Source: Ignavibacteria bacterium | Lineage (GTDB): Bacteria; Bacteroidota; Ignavibacteria; OLB7 | DNA length: 64,000 nucleotides | Direction: 5' to 3' | NCBI GenBank assembly: GCA_020635205.1 | Contig: JACKAE010000004.1 | Span: 372,001 to 436,000 of the forward strand | Part shown: in pieces, positions 1-10,100 of the stretch | How the letters are laid out: each line of letters starts with the position of its first letter | Position numbering within the stretch: the first letter of the stretch is position 1 | The notes under the pieces: generated by a model | Told to the model about the DNA's origin: nothing | The model's input: only the letters and a program-made list of their open reading frames with translations | Databases searched by the model: none | Position numbers and translations under genes: made by a program

Positions 1-311
1 AATCGTGGGGAGTCAGCCCCAATCAAAAACATTGTAAAATCCAACCCGTTAATATTGCATGACTTATACATATTATCCACATCAATAATTGAATGATATG
101 GGTGCAGTTGTTGGTGTTTCAGGGTATGTAAATGTAATCTGATGAACATCGATTGTCTACTTACATAAAGTGAATACAATCAACACCAATGTTGTGTCAA
201 CGCAAAGTCGTGTGATGAATTCCTGTTCAATGAATAACTGGAAATGATAATCAGAAATGACTGGACAAATGAATGATGCACAACGCAAAAGAGTTGATTG
301 CGCTCACGCAA
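1..311. other. Gene-less stretch at the left edge
   Basis: This AT-rich stretch lies downstream of the first minus-strand gene. I see no open frame, RNA gene or convincing terminator. A weak hairpin, GGGG-AGTCAG-CCCC, lies at 7-20. Its left context is outside the window. Confidence 0.4.
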
Positions 312-992
312 CTACCCAGCACGATAGACGGTGGTTGAAATAACGGCAGTGACTTTACCAAAGATCACCACTTGTTCTTTAGGAAATGTGATCGGCTTTA
401 TGCTAGGATTGGCAGCCTCAAGAACATATGTCGATTTCTGTTCGAAGACATAGCGAAGAGAAATGCCTGACCTTCCAAAATGCACCGCGAGAATATCTTT
501 GGAGGAAAATTCCGTTACGGGACTGATATGAACAAAATCGCCAGGGTGAATGTTCGCGCCGGTCATCCACTCACCGGTCACACGGATAACGGCATCGTCT
601 GGATCCATGTGAAGGATATCTGATAGAAGGGAGATGACCTTTGGTGCTTCGTCCAATGCTTCTTGCAGCCGTCCAGCCGGAATAACGCCTAACAATGGCC
701 ATGATCGTTTCCCAAGCCTTATAGCCTGTTCTGTCAGTCTCCACCCTGTCCGTACCCGTGGCCCACCTCTACTTGCAATGATGTATCCTTTATGCTCTAA
801 CTGCTTGAGTAAGCGCCTGACATTATTGCGTGAGCTGCGGTTTGTGGATTTGCAAATCGTCGGGATGGATGGGAAGTAGGCGTTTTCATTAACAAACTCT
901 ACAATAAAAACAAGCAGTTTGGATTGCTCGCTCGTCAAAACATTGTCAGGTCTGCTTCCTTCAAAATTATTAGGAGATAGAGTTTCGGTCAT
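312..992 (-). CDS. LexA/S24-fold repressor paralogue lacking the catalytic dyad
   Basis: This 226-residue protein has the layout of LexA: an N-terminal winged-helix region (about residues 15-85) and a C-terminal S24 peptidase fold. The cleavage-site position IPAG is kept (Ala106-Gly107). Where LexA has the nucleophile in the motif RVxGDSM, this protein reads RVTGEWM, so Trp142 replaces Ser. Where LexA has TVKR, this one reads SLRY, so Arg180 replaces the general-base Lys. By family knowledge it should not self-cleave and would be a constitutive or differently controlled repressor, or a partner of the intact paralogue next door. I chose the ATG at 992; a longer frame starts with TTG at 1031 and has no better ribosome site. 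Regulatory targets are unknown. Confidence 0.8.
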   Translation of the reverse strand: MTETLSPNNFEGSRPDNVLTSEQSKLLVFIVEFVNENAYFPSIPTICKSTNRSSRNNVRRLLKQLEHKGYIIASRGGPRVRTGWRLTEQAIRLGKRSWPLLGVIPAGRLQEALDEAPKVISLLSDILHMDPDDAVIRVTGEWMTGANIHPGDFVHISPVTEFSSKDILAVHFGRSGISLRYVFEQKSTYVLEAANPSIKPITFPKEQVVIFGKVTAVISTTVYRAG

Positions 993-1226
993 CGAGCAAC
1001 GTGTGGTTGTTTGACAAATTTCTACACCCAAAATTAGATTAGGAAGGTCGAAAGATCAGGATACCAGACTTGCCACGAACGGCTCTAATATAAGGCGTAA
1101 AGAGCAATCGTCACAAGTCTTTACGAGAAGGACAAGGAAAAACTGCCGAATAGCTTTGAAACGGTATGGAAACGAACCTTTTATGAAGGCATGGAGTGAG
1201 TGGTATGTATGGAGAATTTTACTCCA

Positions 1227-1868
1227 CTATGGATTTTCAACAAAACGCTTCACGTGCAATGTCGAGATGAGGACACCTTGGATTTCAACGTCCTCAACCG
1301 GAAACATCTGCTCGGAAAATGCCGGATTAGCTGGTACCAGACGTACACGTTCATCCTCGAAGTAAACACGTTTGAGCGTGCCGCCTCCTTCTGACTTCAC
1401 CCAGACAGCACAAATATCCCCGTTTTGCGGGGCAATAGACGGTCGGAGCAAAGCAAGTTGTCCGGGTACGATGCCATCCTCTATCATGCTGTCGCCCTGT
1501 ACACGTAAGAGATAATCCCCCTCTTTGGCGTTGAAAAAAAACTCACCAATGTCCTTGACGTGGACTTCCTCAAAGTCTGAATTCCCTATCAGTTTGCCCG
1601 CTGAAATGCTACCGAGGAACGGGAGGCTGGCATCGACGAGTTGCCTCGCCTGATCCGTAAGAGACAAAAAATTATTGTGACCACCCCAAAACGGAGTCGC
1701 CTTCAAATACCCTGTTGACACAAGAACATGTATCTGGTCGGTCATCGTCGGAGTGGAAACACCCAAACTGCTGGAGATCTCTGTCCAGTTGGGCTGTGAT
1801 CCGTGCTTTAGTGCCAATCCAACCTGCTTCAAGCAGTCTAACTGAAGCTTCGTTAAAACGTCAGCCAC
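1227..1868 (-). CDS. LexA-like self-cleaving transcriptional repressor (S24 family)
   Basis: This 213-residue protein has a winged-helix DNA-binding region (about residues 5-75) followed by an S24/LexA peptidase domain. All functional residues are present: the scissile ISAG site at Ala90-Gly91, the nucleophile in RVQGDSM (Ser127) and the catalytic lysine in GTLKRV (Lys166). The family represses damage-response or mobile-element genes and is inactivated by RecA-stimulated self-cleavage. I chose a GTG start at 1868 because GAGAGG lies 6 nt upstream and the protein then begins like LexA. The frame runs open to 2057, but that extension looks non-coding. The catalytically dead paralogue follows 234 nt downstream on the same strand. 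It could be the host LexA or an element-borne repressor. Confidence 0.85.
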   Translation of the reverse strand: MADVLTKLQLDCLKQVGLALKHGSQPNWTEISSSLGVSTPTMTDQIHVLVSTGYLKATPFWGGHNNFLSLTDQARQLVDASLPFLGSISAGKLIGNSDFEEVHVKDIGEFFFNAKEGDYLLRVQGDSMIEDGIVPGQLALLRPSIAPQNGDICAVWVKSEGGGTLKRVYFEDERVRLVPANPAFSEQMFPVEDVEIQGVLISTLHVKRFVENP

Positions 1869-2310
1869 GATTTGCCTCTCAAAAAAACTCTTAATAACGA
1901 CGCTACCTTGAAATCGTAGCAGCTCTGTCGCGAACACAAGGTGACAAACGCCAGAACCGGTAAGATTATCGGGTAATAACAGTTGTGGAGTTGGAAAAGT
2001 TAGCTGTACATGCAAAAAAAAACATGCCGTGGACACGGTACTAAGACACCGGCACATGCGAAATGTTACGGTAGCTTAACAAGGAAGGACGGTGCCAGCC
2101 GGGATAATCCGGGAATTTCTTGGTATCTTCTCACTGCCTACTAAGTGGAGTAATTCTAAACTTTCTCCACAACAATGCCAACTCTGCAACAATGCTCTGC
2201 GGTTTGCTGGCGGATAGCTTTTGCGTTGATGTTTTCAAATGCATATCAGGCTATCCTCGGACAGCTTCACATACTCTACCAATCAGAACCGTGATTGAAG
2301 CGTAGCCACA
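1869..2310. other. Intergenic region between divergent genes
   Basis: About 440 bases separate the LexA-like gene (leftward) from the hypothetical gene at 2311 (rightward). It must hold promoters for both. I could not identify a convincing -10/-35 pair or a clear SOS operator. The open frames crossing it look non-coding. Confidence 0.4.
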
Positions 2311-2916
2311 ATGTGGCAGCCTTGCTCCCCTCTGATTATCCACATAACTCTTGTTTCTACCGTGAGTGTATCTGCTGATAGGATATCTGTTGCACAAACA
2401 GCCATTGTTGAAAGTGCCACCGCTACATCCAAGTTATTGACCCTTCGCTCCAAACTGCTCTTATATATTGTCAAACTGGTAATCCATGACAACCAGAAGT
2501 CCGAAACCGAATTACTGACTCTATTGCCCATGTCAGAAATTGCCATATCCGTAAACAAGGTCACGCAGAAGTTTGCCGAGCAAACTGAAGAACTGACGTT
2601 TCAAATCCGATCGTGTCTGGCTCATGCCTACAGTACGTTCAGCGACAACCGGAACATCACATCATATCATTATCTGCAGAAGATCGAAATCGCACAACGA
2701 GCCATGCGTATGGCAACCAATATGGCAACCCTCATTTCAACAACCTTGCTGAAAGACCGTCAGGCACTGTCCATTCAGAACCCGGATAACGTGCAATCAA
2801 TCCTTGATATGTTGAGCCTGATAGATGATATCGATAGCGAACTATTGGATTTGCGATACTTTTTCGAGGACATCGCAAAAACGCTATCGGGACAAATGAG
2901 TGTTTTCACGAACTGA
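2311..2916 (+). CDS. Hypothetical helical protein, possibly secreted
   Basis: This 201-residue protein is not recognised. Residues 1-22 are hydrophobic and end near VSVSA, which could be a signal peptide or a badly chosen start. The rest is rich in Leu, Ile, Thr and Ser with long predicted helices (about residues 35-75 and 85-200) and no enzyme motif. The start has no evident ribosome-binding site, so the true start may be internal. It lies alone between the LexA-like gene and a terminator at 3074-3103. An antisense frame at 2283-2564 overlaps it but looks less gene-like. Confidence 0.5.
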   Translation: MWQPCSPLIIHITLVSTVSVSADRISVAQTAIVESATATSKLLTLRSKLLLYIVKLVIHDNQKSETELLTLLPMSEIAISVNKVTQKFAEQTEELTFQIRSCLAHAYSTFSDNRNITSYHYLQKIEIAQRAMRMATNMATLISTTLLKDRQALSIQNPDNVQSILDMLSLIDDIDSELLDLRYFFEDIAKTLSGQMSVFTN

Positions 2917-3073
2917 CCCAAAGTAAACAACTGCGCTCAACAATGTAAGGCGTCGTTACTTAACAAAGAAAACAAGTAGTTGTAATCTGGATTCTTGACC
3001 GACAATCATAATTTAATTCAGCCATATACCTCCGCTATTTGAATCAGCGGATTTTCAGTGGGACGAACCGGAT

Positions 3074-3103
3074 AAACGCCTGATGCAAGCATCAGGCGTT
3101 TTT
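3074..3103. terminator. Rho-independent terminator (bidirectional)
   Basis: A near-perfect inverted repeat pairs AAACGCCTGATGC with GCATCAGGCGTTT around a minimal loop and is followed by a short T run. It terminates the 2311-2916 gene and makes the upstream ATG of the following frame (3083) an unlikely start. Confidence 0.75.
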
Positions 3104-3145
3104 CATTTCCAGCGACAAAAGAACAATCCCAAAACAGCAAGAACG

Positions 3146-3736
3146 ATGGATAACATTCAGGCAACCGCACGTACCATTCAAACGCTACTGCCGCGATGCG
3201 GAGAGAATCTGGACACTCTCGCAGCACAGTGTATGCAGGTTATGATTGCCGGAGGGAAACTGTTCACGGCTGGAGACGGACGATGCAACGTGCTGGCGAT
3301 GTACGCGACAAGCTTGTTCAATGAGGGCTGGGATGTCCTGGAAGGGAAAGTACGCTTGGAGTCACAATGCCTTAGTGCCCAGGCATCGACGGTAGCTCGT
3401 TATACAATGACGGAAGGGTATGAAAGAATGTACGCGGCTCGTCTGGAACGTATTGGATCACCTGACGACCTTGCACTATTTTTCTGTCTGGACGGGACGA
3501 GTAAAAACATCCTTTCCGTATGGAATAGCACATGGCACGGTCGTCCTTACGTCATTACCGGGGACTTTGAAAGCACACTGAACAACGATGATCGCCTCTC
3601 GATTCTACAACTGCCCGCAGCATCCATTTCCGGGTACATCGAGTGTTGTATGGTCGCACTACACGCATTGCACCGGAAAATTGCAGCAGGTTTGCAACGA
3701 ACCGACATGCGCAAAACGACCAAAGAACGACACTGA
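3146..3736 (+). CDS. SIS-domain protein related to phosphoheptose isomerase (GmhA-like)
   Basis: The 196-residue product has the length and order of GmhA-type sugar isomerase (SIS) proteins. An N-terminal helix is followed by a strand-turn IAGGKLFTAGDGR in place of the family's GNGGSA, then a segment with TMTEGYERMYAARLE that matches the conserved helix after the active site. Next come DDLALFFCLDGTSKN, where the usual ISTSGNS phosphate-binding loop is only partly kept, and a C-terminal helix. It may bind a phosphosugar but key serine and glycine positions are altered, so catalysis is doubtful. I chose the ATG at 3146 because the longer frame from 3083 begins inside a terminator stem. No linked LPS heptose genes are visible. 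Confidence 0.6.
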   Translation: MDNIQATARTIQTLLPRCGENLDTLAAQCMQVMIAGGKLFTAGDGRCNVLAMYATSLFNEGWDVLEGKVRLESQCLSAQASTVARYTMTEGYERMYAARLERIGSPDDLALFFCLDGTSKNILSVWNSTWHGRPYVITGDFESTLNNDDRLSILQLPAASISGYIECCMVALHALHRKIAAGLQRTDMRKTTKERH

Positions 3737-4268
3737 TCTAACTCTTACGGAACAGGAATTGCACCATTCTCCAGCGGGTCGGGCGGCGATGGCGGGGCCT
3801 TGGCCGCGACGGGCGGGACGTTCACCCTTTTAAAGAGAGGTGACGCGACGCTGTGCGGTGCGGGGTGGTTTGCCAAGAGCAATCGACCCCGGCGGGTGGC
3901 AAAAGCGGCGGGAACACAGAAAAATTCCTGATGGCTGCACGGTCTCCTTCAAGGCACCGATGCAACATCTGACCATCGACTGAAAGATCCGCTAAATCCT
4001 CACAAAGCATAGAAGATACTTCCAGTTCATCAAATGCACCGTGGCCATTGAACAAGAGCTATATATTAGACCCCCTAATATTAGGGGAGCAATTTTGATA
4101 TTCATGAAGTTGATCTCACATACAGTATAAACTTGTAAAGTCACATATCTCTGAAGTCTCACTCTCGTCAGTTTGCGGCTAATGATAGCCGCTAATCTTT
4201 TTAAAAGGAACCTCTTTTATTCTGTTCATAGCAGCAGCAAGCCTACATTTCGTATGTCTTCAACGGGT
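3737..4268. other. Gene-less stretch with a short perfect palindrome
   Basis: The first part (about 3765-3900) is locally GC-rich and the rest AT-rich. Short frames here do not resemble proteins. The only clear structure is the palindrome CCCCTAATATTAGGGG at 4072-4087, which could be an operator or chance. Confidence 0.4.
4072..4087. repeat. Perfect 16-bp palindrome
   Basis: CCCCTAATATTAGGGG is self-complementary and sits about 180 bp beyond the 3' end of the leftward RHS operon. Its role is unknown. It lacks a following T run, so it is not a typical terminator. Confidence 0.4.
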
Positions 4269-4820
4269 TTAATTTCTATCAAATATTTTTTTCGATGGGC
4301 TAATTTGCATTTCATACATCTTTTGAAACACAAGACCTTTCGTATCTGTAAAAAAATTAGGATAAAAACTAAGTATAACAAAATGACTTTGCGTTCCAAG
4401 AAATGGACGCCAAATGGCTGAGGAGTTTGCAATGGAATCCCCAGAGGCACCCTCTACGTCAAAGAGGATAGGTTTAAACTGCCATTTTTTTGAGGCTACC
4501 TCAATATCTCGTTCAAGGTGCTTCCATATCGGGTGATCAGTGGGCAAGTCATTTCCCAGACTATACAGTGGGTAGATCAATAGATTATTAACGAAACCAT
4601 TGGTGTCTATCTGGATATATGCTCCCAAATGTAAGCTAGCGACTTCTAATTTTCTCCAAATTGAATCATTTGGCAAGTCCAAAGTGATAAATATTGATTC
4701 TTTATTCTCGAATTCAATTTCAACTTGCCCATATGAGTTTGTAGCAACAAACCATACCAACATAAATACAGTGGCATAAAGCGTGCGTCTAACTATAATA
4801 GTTTTAATATTATTCGACAT
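4269..4820 (-). CDS. Small signal-peptide protein coupled to the orphan RHS tip
   Basis: This 183-residue protein has an N-terminal signal peptide (hydrophobic residues about 14-30, ending NSYGQ). Its mature part has a segment around residues 105-118, IEVASKKWQFKPILF, that resembles the C-terminal TonB-type domain core (helix then KWxFKP). The gene starts 11 nt inside the end of the orphan RHS gene (4810), so the two are translationally coupled. By analogy with polymorphic toxin loci it may be an immunity or companion protein acting in the periplasm. Neither the immunity role nor the TonB-like relation is proven by the sequence. Confidence 0.6.
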   Translation of the reverse strand: MSNNIKTIIVRRTLYATVFMLVWFVATNSYGQVEIEFENKESIFITLDLPNDSIWRKLEVASLHLGAYIQIDTNGFVNNLLIYPLYSLGNDLPTDHPIWKHLERDIEVASKKWQFKPILFDVEGASGDSIANSSAIWRPFLGTQSHFVILSFYPNFFTDTKGLVFQKMYEMQISPSKKIFDRN

Positions 4821-6537
4821 ATTTTTCTGCTCTTTTTCTAATCTGAGTCTCTACACCCTTTCCTACGGATATCTTACCAGAATTTAATTCATTTAACAAA
4901 GTTGTGAATAAGAAACGATGATCTTCATCCTCGTCAGTGTCACACATTACTGAATGACATAGCTCATCTAATAAGGCAAGAGGCATCTGAGAATATTCAA
5001 ACAACTTGCCCTCATCATCTAAGAACACAGTTTCCTTCATCACTCCACCATTTAACATGACTGAAGATTCAGCCTCTGTTCTATCCTCAATCCGCTGAGT
5101 CAACCCAACACGCGAATGATCATTCCACACATTTTCAAGCACTGTTGATGAGAGCTTAGATGTTGTCTCAGTTTCTAACTGAGGTGACGAAAAGACGTAT
5201 ACTTTAATTTCTGAGTCAGTCCCCAAAGCACGATTTAGAATATCATTGGCAACTGGACTGTTCCAACTTATGATCTCATTAATAAGGATTTCTATCATTA
5301 CTTCTTGCTCTTCTGTAGCACACTCAGGCTCAACAGTCTTACCAGTTGGATCCTTCTGAACTATTGGTAAGTTCATACTGTATTGATATGGAGACCAACT
5401 ACGATACTTCTCCCATAGTGGATCGACACTTGTAAACCTCCCAAGATTATCGTCATAGGCTCTCACACCCAAATTACCCAGATCGTTTTCTATGTCCGTC
5501 TCTTTGTCTATCCAACTCTTACGATCCTCACTTCCTGCTACAGGCTTACCGAATGGGGCATAGTCCGTGGTTGATAACACCGTACCGGTATTGTCAAGAA
5601 CAACTCGGTTCGATCCAAGATGGTCGGCAATCCTGTATTCCACTGTACCGGATGGACGTGCGATCAAACTCGCAGCATACCCTCCGTAGCTCAGATACTC
5701 TACTGGATAGAGATAGACATTACTCCCTGTTCCCGTATCTCCACAAAAGCCAGACTCCGATGTCTGCATTCCCTTCCAGACACTCATTTGTTCCTTGCTG
5801 CCGCCGAGCAGGTAGTATGTCCACTCATACCCCGGAGCCGTCACATCTCCTGCCGGTGTCAACCACTCTCGCTTCTGCTCGCGCTCTCCCATTGCGTTGT
5901 AGCGGTAACGATACTCCCACACGTTCGGGCCGACCGTGATCGTCGGGTCTTCACGCTCGTAACTCCACGGCAAGTTCCGCCAACTGCTGTAGCCGAAACG
6001 TTCTTCTTTCGTCAACACGTTCGTTGACGTGTACTGCTGCCGGGTCGTCATTGAGCCGTTCCGATCATAGTCGTATTCGGTGTAGTCGCCACTTGGCTGC
6101 GTCACCTTCAATAACTGGTTCGGGCCGACCCCCGGTACGCTTGATCCTCGACCGTTGTCGTAGTAGTCCTTCGGATAGGGGGTACTCCACCCATTGGCAA
6201 TATAGGTGAGGCTGTCCCGGTTGCCGACCGGATCGTAGGCGTAGAGTTCTCGTGTCCATCCATAGATACCGCCGTACTGCTTCTTCCACTCTGTCAGTTG
6301 GCTGATACCGTCGTAGGTGTAGTCTTGGATCAGAGGATAACTCCCCCCCTGCTGCGATTGTTGCCGCGTGATCTGACCACCGGCGTTGAAGGTAAGGTAC
6401 TGCGTGAAGAGATCACTTCCACCCTTCGTTGCCTTCAACGTGTCGAGCCACTTGCGCGGAGAATAGCGGTAGTCCACCGCGACCGAGACTGCCGGGTAGA
6501 ACATCGAATCGACTTGACCTGTTTTCGTATACCCCAT
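4810..6537 (-). CDS. Orphan RHS C-terminal fragment with a variable tip
   Basis: The 575-residue frame begins abruptly in YD-repeat sequence. Residues 4 to about 385 are nearly identical to the end of the large RHS protein encoded just upstream. It contains the RHS core with DHLGSNRVVLDNTG and the terminal YDDNLGRFTSVDP. After DPTG (about residue 397) the sequence is unrelated to the large protein and forms a distinct tip of about 175 residues. The tip holds an acidic segment (CDTDEDEDH) and no toxin motif I can name. It has no signal peptide. This is the classic orphan-tip structure, in which recombination through the core can swap tips. The start ATG at 6537 lies at the duplication junction, so independent expression is uncertain. 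Confidence 0.75.
   Translation of the reverse strand: MGYTKTGQVDSMFYPAVSVAVDYRYSPRKWLDTLKATKGGSDLFTQYLTFNAGGQITRQQSQQGGSYPLIQDYTYDGISQLTEWKKQYGGIYGWTRELYAYDPVGNRDSLTYIANGWSTPYPKDYYDNGRGSSVPGVGPNQLLKVTQPSGDYTEYDYDRNGSMTTRQQYTSTNVLTKEERFGYSSWRNLPWSYEREDPTITVGPNVWEYRYRYNAMGEREQKREWLTPAGDVTAPGYEWTYYLLGGSKEQMSVWKGMQTSESGFCGDTGTGSNVYLYPVEYLSYGGYAASLIARPSGTVEYRIADHLGSNRVVLDNTGTVLSTTDYAPFGKPVAGSEDRKSWIDKETDIENDLGNLGVRAYDDNLGRFTSVDPLWEKYRSWSPYQYSMNLPIVQKDPTGKTVEPECATEEQEVMIEILINEIISWNSPVANDILNRALGTDSEIKVYVFSSPQLETETTSKLSSTVLENVWNDHSRVGLTQRIEDRTEAESSVMLNGGVMKETVFLDDEGKLFEYSQMPLALLDELCHSVMCDTDEDEDHRFLFTTLLNELNSGKISVGKGVETQIRKRAEKYVE
5419..6531. repeat. Direct repeat, copy B (RHS core, about 1.1 kb)
   Basis: This segment matches 7800-8912 at a constant offset of 2381 bp. 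The stretch about 5822-6360 looks identical to about 8203-8741, while both flanks show scattered differences. That pattern suggests recent gene conversion in the middle. Confidence 0.9.
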
Positions 6538-6619
6538 CTTTCTTCCAATCTTGTATCAGATGCACATGATTGTTAATGATGGCATTGATATACAAAGCCA
6601 CACGAGCGAACTCATTTAG

Positions 6620-7132
6620 TCAATCACTTTTACTTTGAGAGCATCTAACTGGATAAGATTTCTTGACAGCAAGAACTCCTCCATCATACACAAGTTCCCA
6701 AAAGGAATAATCTTCTGTCACGGGAAGCTCTGTCGTATTTATCTCAAACAAGAGTGTATCAGTTTTGTCGGACATACTTACTATTGACTCAACATAATCA
6801 CCACCTACCATAAACAATACATCGTCTATATAAAAACATCCGAAAGCCGACGGTACTCCTGTACCATACGACACTTCTATTTTTCCTTTTAGGTAGCAAC
6901 TACTGTCGAAGTTAACTGACCAGATGAATCCTTCTTTATAATGGGAACATGATTTCTCCTGTTGCACAACCGAATCTAAAAATAGACGAAGAAGCGTATT
7001 TTCAATATGCACCTCTGACAACACGTACTCGCGCATATTTTGACTATAAGCCATTGACGCATGAAGGAAAAAACAGGCAGATAATATCTTCCAGTAGATT
7101 AGACTACTCTTTTTTGTCTTCAAGTTTAACAT
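6620..7132 (-). CDS. Small signal-peptide protein coupled to the large RHS gene
   Basis: The 170-residue product begins with a signal peptide (SACFFLHASMAYSQ cleavage region, about residues 18-31). The mature part is beta-rich with several cysteines and no recognised domain. The chosen ATG at 7132 lies 29 nt inside the 3' end of the large RHS gene and has GGAG 9 nt upstream; an ATG at 7147 is an alternative. The overlap implies translational coupling. The parallel arrangement at the orphan RHS tip, with a different small signal-peptide protein, suggests a cognate immunity or accessory factor for the RHS tip. No similarity between the two partners is evident. Confidence 0.6.
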   Translation of the reverse strand: MLNLKTKKSSLIYWKILSACFFLHASMAYSQNMREYVLSEVHIENTLLRLFLDSVVQQEKSCSHYKEGFIWSVNFDSSCYLKGKIEVSYGTGVPSAFGCFYIDDVLFMVGGDYVESIVSMSDKTDTLLFEINTTELPVTEDYSFWELVYDGGVLAVKKSYPVRCSQSKSD

Positions 7133-10100
7133 GTTCGTATTCTCCATCTTTTTTGTACCACATGTATATCTCATGAGCTGGCAAGTATATTTTAAAAACA
7201 GTTTTTGATGAGCCATCTGCGTATGCTTTAACCCATCGAGCAAAGCCTATGTCACCATACAAGTCTACCGAAGTTGCGCTCCCAGAAGGTCTGGGCGTAT
7301 TATTAGGATGGCTATGTCTATGTTCTCGTATTGTCCAGCCATCCGCAAATTGTTCTTGCATTAAATGTCGCCCCCCCCATTCTTGGAATTCATCGAAAGC
7401 AGTAGCAATATAGTTTTTGCCATTTTTCCCTGCTTTGCCTAATAAAGTTTGACTCCATTCGACATGAGAGTTTTTTGCTACAAACTCGAAGAATTTAGTA
7501 GCAGCATCATCTCCTTTGATAACATAATAGACAAATTCATGCCCATACTTGTCCACACCTTTTACTCCCTTACTTAAAATGCCCTTCTTTAAAATAAGTA
7601 CATTATCTTGTTCGATTTCTCCTTTATCATCCACGGCAAATAATCGATCCTGATTTTTGTCTTCTGTATCTGGTATAAGTGTTATTTTACCAGTAACATT
7701 GTCTATTTTATAATCATCTAATCCATTAGGATCAACTCTGATAACGGGACTATTGTGGCTGTAATGATATGGGTTCATGAATGCAAACTTTTCCCATATC
7801 GGGTCGACACTTGTAAACCTCCCAAGATTATCGTCATAGGCTCTCACACCTAAATTTCCCAAATCGTTCTCTGCATCCGTCTCTTTGTCGATCCAATTTT
7901 TGCGATCCTCGCTTCCGGCCACCGGTTTTCCAAATGGCGCATAGTCCGTGGTTGATAACACCGTACCGGTATTATCGAGAACAACGCGGTTCGAGCCAAG
8001 ATGGTCGCTAATCCTGTATTCCACTGTACCGGATGGCCGTGCAATCAAACTCGCAGCATACCCTCCGTAGCTCAGATACTCTACTGGATAGAGATAGACA
8101 TTACTCCCTGTTCCCGTATCTCCACAAAAGCCAGACTCCGATGTCTGCATCCCCTTCCACACACTCATCTGTTCCTTGCTGCCACCGAGAAGATAATATG
8201 TCCACTCATACCCCGGAGCCGTCACATCTCCTGCCGGTGTCAACCACTCTCGCTTCTGCTCGCGCTCTCCCATTGCGTTGTAGCGGTAACGATACTCCCA
8301 CACGTTCGGGCCGACCGTGATCGTCGGGTCTTCACGCTCGTAACTCCACGGCAAGTTCCGCCAACTGCTGTAGCCGAAACGTTCTTCTTTCGTCAACACG
8401 TTCGTTGACGTGTACTGCTGCCGGGTCGTCATTGAGCCGTTCCGATCATAGTCGTATTCGGTGTAGTCGCCACTTGGCTGCGTCACCTTCAATAACTGGT
8501 TCGGGCCGACCCCCGGTACGCTTGATCCTCGACCGTTGTCGTAGTAGTCCTTCGGATAGGGGGTACTCCACCCATTGGCAATATAGGTGAGGCTGTCCCG
8601 GTTGCCGACCGGATCGTAGGCGTAGAGTTCTCGTGTCCATCCATAGATACCGCCGTACTGCTTCTTCCACTCTGTCAGTTGGCTGATACCGTCGTAGGTG
8701 TAGTCTTGGATCAGAGGATAACTCCCCCCCTGCTGCGATTGTTGCCGCGTGATCTGACCACCGGCATTGAAGGTAAGATATTGCGTGAAGAGGTCACTTC
8801 CCCCCTTCGTTGCCTTCAGCGTGTCGAGCCACTTGCGCGGGGAATAACGGTAGTCCACCGCGACAGAGACTGCCGGATAGAACATCGAATCGACCTGACC
8901 TGTCTTTGTGTAGACATAGGTGATCTCCGCACTCTGCGGTCGGCTCATCGCGACGGTCGGGTATTTTGCTTGTGATCCGTTGTATCCTTTGAGTCCGTGG
9001 CCTGCCTCACTCAGCTTTGTCCAGACAGAATCGACTCGACCGTTATCGTCATACCCATACCACGTGGCAAACTGGCGATAGGGATCGGCCACCGTCACGG
9101 CAATCAACTGGTTCATCGAATTGTAGGCGTAGTAGATCGCATCAAACCCTAAGTTCTCCGTGTACCGGAGCAAGGCTTCCGGTCTCCCCCGTTCATCGTA
9201 GCTGATGACGGAGAAGTGATATGGCTCACCGCCGTGCTCCCGGTAGGCAACGGCAGCTTCGCGCCCTTTCAGGTTCCGTACCTTTCCGTGTGGGGCGAGG
9301 CTATCCCATTCAGCCTTCGTCGGGAAGTGATACCAGACCGCGCCTGCGTGGTAGGGCAACGTGTCGTAGTGGATGGCAATCCGCACGTTCTCCGGATGCT
9401 TTGCCAAGTTCTCGAAGTCATCGTAGTCGGAGATTTCTGCTGTCGGCTCATAGACGTTTGCCTCATGCTTGAGGAACGGCCCGATAGCATCGGGGACAGC
9501 CATGTTCATATCCTCGCAGGTCTCCGGGATTGAATCCAGATCGCTCCAGAAACTCGGGATCGTCTTTGCATAGCTGTTCGGCGGAACCCAAAGCGTGTAG
9601 TTCGCCGTCAGGAACGCGCTCAAGCTGTCGTCGTGCAGGATGTTCGGGTCAAGTTGATCGGTGATCCGGTTAAGGTTGAGTGTGTCGTCAGTCGGAACGG
9701 ACTGCACTGTTTTGCTGTAGGAGGATTTCTCCCGGTCGCCTGTGACAGGGGACGGGGAACCGGGGAGAGGGGAACGGGGAGCGTCGATCCCTGTCTGATG
9801 ATCGAAGAAGTCAGCCTCGCCGACGATCACGACACGGTTCAGGTCATCGTACTCGTTGAACGTGATCCGGTCTTCGTATTCTTGCTCTTGCGTCTGCACA
9901 AAGCGGACGTTGCCGAGCTTGTCGTAGGCGTAACTGATCGTCCCTAAGTCCGGCTGGCTCTTGTAGAGAACGCGCCCAAAGTCGTCGTACCAGTATTCCG
10001 TCTCGTCTCCCGCCGGGTTCGTCACACGCTTCACTCTGCCGAGCATGTCATACTCGTACTTCGTCACCCGGTGCAGACCGCCACTGTCGGCAATCTCCCG

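Noticed and set aside
3083..3145. Upstream start of the SIS-domain gene
   Set aside because: The ATG at 3083 lies inside a perfect terminator stem, and the added residues match nothing in the family. The start at 3146 was preferred.
3822..4055. 77-residue leftward frame in a GC-rich patch
   Set aside because: It has no ribosome site, no recognisable motif and odd composition. It was treated as non-coding.
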